A DNA stretch of 64,000 bases, taken from NCBI GenBank assembly GCA_037783545.1, contig JBBELK010000485.1, forward strand, positions 744,001 through 808,000, given 5' to 3'. This DNA is from Henricia sp. BOLD:AAB3569 (lineage: Eukaryota > Echinodermata > Asteroidea > Spinulosida > Echinasteridae). The notes under the pieces were generated by a model. It was not told the DNA's origin, searched no databases, and worked only from the letters and a program-made list of their open reading frames with translations. The position numbers and the translations under genes are program-made. This document shows positions 56,501 through 64,000 of the stretch, piece by piece (position 1 is the stretch's first letter; every line of letters starts with the position of its first letter).

Positions 56501-56857
56501 AAGTCACACAATTTGGCAAAAACATAAGAATAGCGCCCCCTAGCGGCGACCCGAAGTGCAAAATAGTGACTCATATTATGCTAGTATGACTGACAACTAT
56601 CTGTGGCAAGTTTGAAAGCATTCGGATCTAAAACAAAGCCACTATGATAACAATTCTGTTTTTTACCAAAAACTACCCAAATTTAGGGAAAAATTGTCAC
56701 CCTGGGTTAATGTGCAAATTTGGACGATGTGAACAACCAGATTCAGATTTAGCACTATCGAATTAGTAAATATCACCTAATTTTAAGTTGCCCCTAAAAA
56801 GTAAAAACGAAACTCAATTTCTAGGCCTCCTATGTACAGGTTTTGGCCCATGGCCTA
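56501..56857. other. right end of relic element 2
   Basis: Non-coding. The last ~80 bp mirror the left end: TTGCCCCTAAAAAGTAAAAACGAAAC near 56788 and AGGTTTTGGCCCATGGCCTA ending at 56857 (given as two separate words). Confidence 0.7.
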
Positions 56858-57302
56858 TTATGTTCGAACACTAAACACGCTACACATGCACTCGTTCCAA
56901 ATGTGCCATTCAATAACACAGTCGTTTCTTATCTAGCTTTTAATGGAAATTTGAGCGAGCGATTCATTGTCCAAATTTATGAACAAGATGCGTATGCACA
57001 GCTGGCTATAGCGAGGACACCAGAGGTCATACCGTCCATAGGTCATATTGAAGACAAATCGTCATTCTCTGACAATTTCATCTTTCCTACAACTTACTCC
57101 ACATGCTTTATCAGCCTACAGGCAATTCTTGTAATTCTTGGACTGGTGTGCATCAGGTGTTTGTGATCGTCATCCATCTCTTCTCATTCAGTTGGGTGCA
57201 AATGCTATACATGTACTTGGTACGGTGAAAATGATTACCTGTATTGAAAAACGCAAGAAAATACACAATTTTAGATGGTGATTAAGCACTATACCAACAA
57301 TG
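56858..57302. other. no gene seen
   Basis: Short ORFs only (for example 56843-57166), with no recognisable domain. Confidence 0.45.
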
Positions 57303-57631
57303 TAATAATAATAATAATAATAATGATTAGATTTGTATAGCGCACATATCCACCCTGCAGGGCGCTCAAGGCGCTGTTACCATTATTACCGCTGCCATCA
57401 GGGAATCACCAGAACCATTTCGCTTCAACTAGGTGGCTGCTGGTCAGGCGCTCAACCCTATCAGCAGTTAGATTGTGGCATTCCCCTTAACAGCTTCCCA
57501 TATATCGCTTGGGTTGACGAGGCAACTGGGATTAAGCGCCTTGCCCAGGGACACAGACACGTCGGTCGAAGTGGGGCTCGAACCCCCAACCTCTGATTGG
57601 GAGTCCCGCTTCATACCCACTAGACCACACG
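57303..57631 (-). mobile_element. tRNA-derived SINE
   Basis: Reading leftward from 57631, a tRNA-like head (GTGTGGTCTAGTGGGTATGA with A box, then B box GGGTTCGAGCCC near 57570) is followed by a body with CCCTGGGCAAGGCGCTTAAT and a simple 3' tail of ATT/TTA repeats ending at 57303. This is the pol III-transcribed SINE layout seen in several marine invertebrates. Confidence 0.8.
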
Positions 57632-58148
57632 TTTTATCCCAAAAAATGTATTACATTTTAACAATTATTGCGTAAGAGTATTTATGGGTACATTTATTCA
57701 ATTAGGACATCAATGTCTGGGTACGGGTGTTCTCGGTTGTGATTTGTCCTGGGTACATGTTATTTTTTTGTAATGGCGCCTCTCGATAAAACAAAATGCT
57801 TTTATTAATTGAGAATTGCAAGGTTGACACGGACGACATGTGTCCAAAACAAGTTAACATGTATGGAGTGCGGACCTGCATGCAGTGCAGACTAGCACAC
57901 AAATTAGTCATTATTTGTGTTTTTTTTTGTTTTTTTTACTTATTTCATCAGTCATTGCTTATCAATAGGGTAGCAATGTCACAGACCTGGCAACTAATAC
58001 ATGTAATGGGCTATGCCGAGATTTTAGTTAAAAGTATAAAAAAATAAAATAAAGAAAGAAAGAAAACTAGGTTTGTCCCTATAGTAGGGACGACTAGGCC
58101 TACTTATAGTACTACATGTACCGTAGCCTAAATTCATGTATGGAAAAT
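57632..58148. other. no gene seen
   Basis: AT-rich with an A/G-rich run near 58040-58066. Confidence 0.5.
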
Positions 58149-59616
58149 GGGACAACTCGTACCCGGGACAACTCGAACCCCCGACAACTCGAACCCAAAA
58201 AGACGCACCCTGGTCAAGAAAGCGACCACAGCACAGAACTCTGGAGATTCCAAGGACCTCCCATGGTGTTTTTTCAATGTCTGATTTGGACTGTAAGGTC
58301 AGATTTCAGAAATGTGTATTTTGACTATAAAAGCGTGCGCAAACATTTTTCCACATATCGATCAAGATGAAATCACAAAATAGGCCTAGTTAATCAGCTC
58401 AATGTGAAAAATTCCGTCCACATGTAAACGTCAACAATTAATTCACCTTTTTTAGACTTCTAAAAGTATCCCCGCACAACCACCATAAGTTGGTCATTGT
58501 GATGTTAAAACGGCGGTCGAGTTGACCTGTAGGCTACTGTCATCATCCGATGGAAACGGGACTTTCATACAGGCGCACCACAGTCGTTCCGATTAAAACA
58601 TTTTTTTTTCAGACAGGCGTCTTAATGCGAGCCGTGCGCACACTATAGATCGACGTCTGAAACCAAGTCGCTGTTCAGTCGTTCTGACCGACTGGAACAG
58701 TCGATCTTTCGACTTCTGGCGAACCAAGTCGCTCCAAATTGTTTCATACGTCGAACTTAATTCAAATTTCTGGCCCGGATAATTTAGTTCGGCGCGACTG
58801 TGGTGCGCCAGTATGAAACAGGTGCAGGATTTCCCGGTGAAACCGACTGCCTAAAGGAAAAACTACCGTTCACCTTCCCCAGTTGGGTCCATGCATTAAG
58901 TACATGGAGCATGACATAACCTGTTTTCCAAGAAATCTCACCAAGAAATCTGGACCAGAAATCTCACCGTCAAACAAACATCTTGCTGTGTTCCAATTTA
59001 AAAATTAAAAAAAAAAAATAATATCGTCAGAAAGTATTCTTTATTTTCAGTATCTATTAAAAAAGATGAAATTGAACAATGCTGCGATGTTTTACAGCGC
59101 ATTTCTCACGATGCGTCACTTCGTATTAGTGTACCCAGTGCGCGCGCGATGACGTCACAGATTTCCAAGTCCCTAGTTTCACTGACTTTTTTTTGTGCAG
59201 AAAATCTTTTCCCGACTCTTTTGCCCCTACTTGGAATGACACTTTTACCGTACAGTTTTCACGAACCTTTGTCGGGAATTTACCGGGACATTTGTCTGGA
59301 CATTCAGAGTTTTGGCGATAGTTTTAGTGCCACTTTTGCCGGCCCCTTGTGAAGACTTTTGACCCGAATTCAGCCACATTCTGCCAAAACTTTTCCTTGA
59401 AATTTTGCTGTGACATTTGCCGGGATTTTTACCAGGACTTTGTCGAAAATGTTGCCGTGATTTCTGTCACAACTTGGCTGACTTTTGCTGCAATGTTTGC
59501 TAAAACTTTTGCTGTTTTTGGGGGTGATGTTTCGCAGGACGTTTAAAAATTTACAACAAAATGATAACAACAAAAGGGGTACGAGTTGTCCCGGGCACGA
59601 GTTGTCCCGGGCACAA
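58149..59616. repeat. region bracketed by inverted GACAACTCG minisatellites
   Basis: At 58149-58196 the unit GGGACAACTCG(T/A)ACCC is repeated three times. At 59575-59616 the inverse unit is repeated twice. The 1.4 kb between may be one fold-back type element. Short ORFs inside, including 59149-59352, were not recognised; 59160-59540 is rich in repeated ACTTTTGCCG-like words. Confidence 0.55.
58563..58818. mobile_element. 256-bp MITE
   Basis: TTTCATACAGGCGCACCACA at 58563 mirrors TGTGGTGCGCCAGTATGAAA at the right, arms 24 bp with one mismatch. The interior has further AGTCG/CGACT pairing. Confidence 0.75.
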
Positions 59617-60135
59617 CATTAACAATAGCCATTAACAATGGAGCTATAGCTCCATGCAATAACAGTCTACAAAAAAAGCACAAAAAACACAAACCAATGG
59701 ATATGGTGTGGAGGAGTTGGTAGTAGTCAGTGTTAACTTGTCTTTGGTTCGGCGCGGGCGTTGGAACAAACCTCCAGCTCCAAAACATTAAAAAAAGTCG
59801 ACTCTAGGCCTTTTTCCAAATCTCGGCTCCGTCTCCGTCTCCGCCATCTTGAAGCCGCATACCAAACTTCGGCTCGGCTTCAGGCTTCATTTTGGGGCTT
59901 CGTTTTGGCCCAAATGAGGCTCCAAAACGAAGTCAACCAAAGAGGTGACTTCGGTCGGCTTCGTGACGTCTAAAACGCTGGCATACGTCAAGGTATGACA
60001 GGGCCTTACGTACGGTCCGCTGCCGTTGTATTTTGGGCGCGCGCCCAATTTTTGACGTTCACAGTGTGGACGTACACAGAAACGATAACGGTAGCCGTTA
60101 ACGGCAAACGCCCAAAGTTGAGAAGTTTCAACTTT
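59617..60135. other. no gene seen
   Basis: Contains an inverted GGAGCTATAGCTCC word near 59639 and a GC-rich stretch from 59990. No ORF supported. Confidence 0.45.
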
Positions 60136-60279
60136 CAGCGGTACCGCCGACGTTGACGTTCCGTCGCCGTTCCGTTGACGTTCCGTCGCAATTCACTCTA
60201 GTGTGCGTCCACACTAGAGTGAATTGCGACGGAACGTCAACGGAACGGCGACGGAACGTCAACGTCGGCGGTACCGCTG
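60136..60279. repeat. 144-bp perfect palindrome, 70-bp arms
   Basis: The left arm 60136-60205 (starts CAGCGGTACCGCCGACGTTG) and right arm 60210-60279 are exact reverse complements around a 4-nt spacer CGTC. Within each arm ACGTTCCGTCGC-type words repeat. Perfect identity over 70 bp implies recent origin or ongoing homogenisation. Confidence 0.95.
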
Positions 60280-60740
60280 AACGTCGGACGTCAGTCAGAC
60301 GTCAAAATATGGTAACCCTTGTGACGTCATTCTTGCGTCGGTCTTCGGACGTCAGTGTGACGTCATGTGGCGTCAGTGTGGCGTCGCACATCTGACGTCA
60401 GCCGGACGTCAAACTGTGGTCACCACTGTGACGTGAGTCTGCGTCGCACAACTGACGTCAACTGAACGTCAAATTATGGTGAACACTGTAACGTAAGGGT
60501 GGCGGTATGACGTTTGGCCAACGTAAACAGCAACGTAGAAACAACGTCAGCCTAACGTTGATATGACGTGAAATAAGGTTGTCAATATTGAGCGGCATGG
60601 CGTTTGGCCAACATTAACGGCAACGTTCAAACAACGTTGGGCCAACGTGGAAATGACGTGGAAATAAGGATGGGAATCGAGGGGCATGACGTTTGTCCAA
60701 CGTCAACGGCAGCATGTGGGCACACGACGTGTTAAAGACG
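60280..60740 (+). repeat. ACGTC/TGACGTCA-rich degenerate repeat
   Basis: Many copies of GACGTCA, AACGTCA and GGCCAACGT in a loose tandem arrangement of about 70-130 bp. No ORF. The density of CRE-type half sites is high; it may be a decaying minisatellite related to the palindrome arms. Confidence 0.65.
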
Positions 60741-61635
60741 TCTTTTTTTCAGTCGTTTTCGAGTCGTGCGTCATAAAGTGGCCGTGACCAAAAATTGACT
60801 TCTTATAGACGTCTTTTTATAGCTTGCATGTAACTCAACAGATTTACCGTGTAAAAAGGCTAATTTGCTTCAGTTTTGGCAGTTGTTTTGATTTTTGTAA
60901 ATGGGTTGTTGCTTGATAATAGGAAAGTTGGCAATTGTACCAGTCCAAAATGTTGCTGCATGTAATTTGATATTTTAAGTCCTGTGACAGTTTAAACGTG
61001 TAGCCTATAGTTTAGCATTTTAGTGCTAACGTCATGAATGTTAGGCCAGCTCAAATTGTGAACTTTATCTTTTACTAGGCCTACATGTACACCAGTCCAA
61101 AATGTTGCTGCATGTAATTTGATATTTTAAGTCCTGCGACAGTTTAAATGTGTGCTCCCATCTTCAAAGAAACTGTGCACTGATCATGTTTTAGCTGTGT
61201 ATGTTGGTAGGTGAACACACGCCTAGGTTCAGACTATCTGCCGAGTATAGGCCTGTGATAGACCTACATCTAAGTTACGTTCGAATCAATTATGTAGCCT
61301 ACGGTAGTTAATTAGTTATTTTAGAAATCCAATTGGACACGTAAACTTTATAGGTCACTAAAACAAACCTGTTGCCATGGTCGAAATCAACAATTTTTTC
61401 TTTATTTCTTGACACTCTTCAATACTCTGGCAGATGCTAGTTTAAATTGCTGACTGCCTCAGCAAACTGAGGGCCGCATCAAAAGATGACATATCTTTAC
61501 TCTTTCCATGTTCTGCCACCAGCATTTCCTTCCCCATATTTAGGACTTATTTTGCTGTCAGCCATTTTGTTGCCATGTACAAGTATGCAAATGAGCTTGA
61601 ATGGAGTGCAGTGATTGTAGGAGCTATCAGAATAT
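60741..61635. other. no gene; short direct repeat
   Basis: The words CAGTCCAAAATGTTGCTGCA and following ATGTAATTTGATATTTTAAG occur twice (about 60942 and 61093), a ~150-bp-spaced direct repeat. Otherwise AT-rich. Confidence 0.55.
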
Positions 61636-62018
61636 CAATATTCAGTGTAATAATTCACTTAAGGGTTTCCCTTATCTGGAACTCTCTTTAAGTGACACAC
61701 TTAGGAAAGTGTTGCACTTAGAACCTTTCTGAATGTCACTTAAGGGATTCTCTTAGTAAAGTGATTTCCTTAAAAGTTAGGTTTAAGGTTGCCCTTATAG
61801 GTTAAGTGTGTTTTATGAATACGGCCCCAGGGCACTTAAGTCTAAGCATCCCGCTAAGATAAGTGGAGCACTCAACTGCGTATTCACAAAAGATTTAAGC
61901 GCCCCGCTTACCTTAGTGGTATACTTGTTGTTGTATATTTTATGGCATATTCGGCAACTAAGGCCATTTATGCCATCAACTATACGGTTTTAGCTTTAAC
62001 TATACCATATTATCAACT
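61636..62018. other. CACTTAAGGG-rich repeat stretch
   Basis: Repeated and inverted CACTTAAGGG, TCACTTAAG and CTAAG words between 61656 and 61915, suggesting a small palindromic element with imperfect ends. No gene. Confidence 0.45.
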
Positions 62019-62815
62019 TGAGATGACGAAGAAGGAGTTGCAGTTTTAGAAGTGGGAGGAAAACCCCCAGAGAAATGCTCCAGGGGAAAACCCACGCGGT
62101 CAAGTAGGGACTGCAAACCCAATCCACATACACGCCCCGGATTCGAACCCGGGGGTGGATTGCAATATAACCGTCTTAAGTCTGAGACACATCATATGTC
62201 CTAACTGAGTTTATGACATCTTAGCTACGACATATTGAAAAATGCCTTGCAATATCCAAGTTAGGATGTCTTAGCTAAGACATAAAAGCTTGTATGTCTT
62301 TACTGCTGTGAGCGGCGTTTCAATCGCATTCGTGTGTTTGCATACCATCGCGCATGTGTGTTACATTACTTGCCGGTTGTTGCTGCCGTACGTACGCGTG
62401 ACAGTGGCGTGAAAAACATCGTGAAAACTTTCAGAATTAACAAAGGCCCAGCTTGAATCGTAATCTCCTTTCAGTGAAAACTGAGTTTAAGAAAGACAAA
62501 CTATCAAAAAATAAACTTTTGATCCTAGTCACAATGCTCCTTTTGTCTGAATTGAGCAGGACATTTTGAACAATTTTCTAAAGACATAACTTAGGACACG
62601 TATTAGGTGTCTTAAATTTGCTGTGTCCTAGGACACAAGTTAGGATACATAAATGTTTATTGCAAGGCAAAATAATCTATGATGTCTTAGTGATGTCAGA
62701 GTTATGACGTCCTAGCAGTTAGGATGTCCTAACTTTCTTATTGCAATCCACCCCAGGACCCCAGAGGTGAAAGGCGAGGAAAGAACCAGTACGCCAACCC
62801 GACCGACCGTGGTAT
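62019..62815 (-). mobile_element. SINE-like sequence split by a MITE
   Basis: Reading leftward, CTGGGGTCC near 62762 and GGGTTCGAATCCGGGG at 62134-62149 form a B-box-bearing tRNA-like part, followed by TTTTCCTCCCACTTCTAAAA (62042-62061), a motif common in marine invertebrate repeats. The 603-bp element at 62153-62755 separates the pieces. Confidence 0.5.
62153..62755. mobile_element. ~600-bp MITE with GGGTGGATTGCAATA ends
   Basis: GGGTGGATTGCAATA near 62154 mirrors TATTGCAATCCACCC ending near 62754. The interior is full of TAGGACA/TGTCCTA-type words (cATATGTCCTAACT, GATGTCCTAACTTTC). No ORF. The GC-rich flanks make the target duplication ambiguous. Confidence 0.75.
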
Positions 62816-62948
62816 ACTTAATCAATCAGTGCACGCTTAACTCTGTCACGTCATAATGTCTCTGCTATCAAAGCAGCGGAGACCACGCGCGGACGTTTAA
62901 AAACATTCGATTACTACGCGCGTGCATCATACGCGCCATTGAGCTACA

Positions 62949-63783
62949 GTGTATATATATATAAAACTGGAGACGGCATCTGGCTGGAATCGCGTTCGCG
63001 CGTGCGTTTTCAAAGTAGGGTAAACAACAATCTTGTTCGTTCGCGTTGTGTACACATTCAAACGAGGTTTTTAACAAGTGTACGCATTTTTTCTTCATTT
63101 ATTCGTAAATTTGGGGCTGAAAATAGATTATGTCATGTCGAAATTTGTTTTAAAAGAGATAACAAAGATGACTGGTACACTGCAGTGCACTGTTTCCTGA
63201 AAGATTGGCGAAATGGAAGATTATTTAACAGGTAAGTATAGGCTATAGTACAATCTTTGTTTATCATCTTTCTTGTAATTATATGCCCATTGCCTTTGAC
63301 GTACGTACAGTGAATTAACACCCATGCAGTTCGAAGGTATCAAAAAGAAAAGGGGATAAGGCTTAGGAATAAGTTGCTTACGGAATACGACATTTTGTTT
63401 CTTCCCGTGCATAATCATAAGTATTGCAAAATAATTAGTAATGTTTCAAGTTGTGTTAGTAGGCTGGAAAAGTTACCCATAGAATATGGGGGATTTCACA
63501 TGTTATAGGACTAATTTATATATTTTTCAAGACGAGGAGATAAGAATATTAAAAATTTCGTCAGCAAATTAATTTACACAACAGTATTCGCACTGCAAAT
63601 TCATAAGCTTTAATCGATCTTAACGGTAAAATATTCACACTATTTTTTCCAATTGTTTTCCACAGATTTCTTCAAGAAACAACACAAAGAAAAATCAAAG
63701 ATGCAGACTGGCTTAACATGAGTACTGGTGTATCAGCATTTCCTTTCCCTAAAAAACTGAAAGAACGCGGCTACAGCCGATAA
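62949..63783 (+). CDS. possible small two-exon gene, unknown function
   Basis: A TATA box (TATATATATATAAAAC, 62951 onward) is followed by an open frame reading GAENRLCHVEICFKRDNKDD and WYTAVHCFLKDWRNGRLF up to a strong donor AACAG|GTAAGT at 63231. After an intron, the acceptor TTTTCCACAG at 63665 joins the same frame to FLQETTQRKIKDADWLN ... KKLKERGYSR and a stop at 63783. The start is unclear: the long frame opens upstream of the TATA box, and ATGs after it lie in other frames. It could therefore be a non-coding or differently framed transcript. Confidence 0.35.
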
Positions 63784-64000
63784 TTTGATAAAGAAGATCT
63801 GAGATCAACGAACCGAAGAATAATATAACCAAATGCGACAAAATTAGAAGGGAATGCTGTTAAGAAGGGAAAAACCCGCCACTTTTGTAACTGCGGAACT
63901 GTATGCATAGAAATTGAGCTCATTGTAGTTTTGACTATGCATGTCAGCATCACTATCGCTATATATTAGAGTCAAACATGAGAGAAATATAAGATCCTAA
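63784..64000. other. no gene seen
   Basis: AT-rich. No polyadenylation signal downstream of the possible gene could be chosen with confidence. Confidence 0.4.

Larger units (their letters stand above)
39521..56857. mobile_element. second PIN/CXC (Academ-like) element, internally deleted and interrupted by the Polinton
   Basis: The ends are inverted: TAGGCCATGGGCCAAAACCT at 39521 and its mirror ending at 56857, then a shared GTTTCGTTTTTACTTTTTAG about 30-50 bp inward on both sides. The TAGGCCAT start and the inner GTTTCGTT word match the ends of element 1. Without the Polinton the relic is about 2.0 kb. It carries an N-terminal exon and a PIN-domain piece of the same protein family. The flanks do not show a clear 3-bp duplication (ACG left, TTA right). 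Confidence 0.7.

Noticed and set aside
39511..56863. TTATGT on both sides as target duplication of relic element 2
   Set aside because: The left TTATGT is separated from the TAGGCC end by four bases while the right one abuts it; element 1 has TAC directly at both ends, so the match is probably chance.
59149..59546. Two adjacent plus ORFs with repeated Phe/Thr/Ala words
   Set aside because: The pattern comes from degenerate ACTTTTGCC-type nucleotide repeats; no conserved domain or splice signals.

Overview
The window looks like heterochromatin-like or gene-poor DNA from a marine invertebrate, most likely a deuterostome such as an echinoderm or hemichordate. This is an inference from the AT-leaning base composition, the very frequent TAGGCC/AGGCCTA and TACATGTA words, canonical GT-AG introns, tRNA-derived SINEs and the transposon families present. 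I see no clear single-copy host gene apart from a possible small spliced gene at the right edge. Almost everything recognisable is mobile DNA, much of it nested.

Left third (1-26.5 kb). A ~337-bp tandem repeat (2.1-3.4 kb) is followed by a Harbinger-type MITE, a truncated Harbinger nuclease gene, a MADF-domain gene, and a Ty3/gypsy-like LTR retrotransposon (LTR, primer-binding region, Gag, start of protease). This block occurs twice (about 5.0-8.8 kb plus 21.04 kb onward, and 22.7-26.5 kb). In the first copy the Gag-protease reading frame is split by a 12.26-kb DNA transposon (8783-21037) with TAGGCC termini and a TAC target duplication. The second copy is the matching empty site. The 12-kb element carries a six-exon minus-strand gene for a ~1500-residue protein with an XPG/FEN1-like PIN nuclease domain and a C-terminal CXC cysteine cluster, bracketed by ~450-bp inverted repeats. 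Protein type and 3-bp target duplication fit the Academ superfamily as I recall it.

Middle (26.5-39.5 kb). No convincing genes. It holds inverted-repeat ends 8.9 kb apart, several hairpin MITEs, long G/C homopolymers, a CRE-rich (TGACGTCA) repeat family and one Crypton-like gene fragment.

Right-centre (39.5-56.9 kb). A second, internally deleted relic of the PIN/CXC element family has TAGGCC inverted ends. It is interrupted inside its nuclease-domain codons by a complete 15.3-kb Polinton/Maverick (40900-56240) with ~117-bp terminal inverted repeats and a GGTGG(A) target duplication. The Polinton encodes a protein-primed family B polymerase, a retroviral-type integrase, a major capsid protein, the C-terminal part of a packaging ATPase, three tandem paralogues resembling minor capsid proteins, and several conserved small membrane or structural proteins. 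Many genes carry single-base indels or in-frame stops, and one gene is interrupted by a 429-bp MITE. The nesting is therefore PIN/CXC relic, then Polinton, then MITE.

Right end (56.9-64 kb). SINEs, MITEs, a 144-bp perfect palindrome, a CRE-word-rich stretch and a possible TATA-driven two-exon gene of unknown function.
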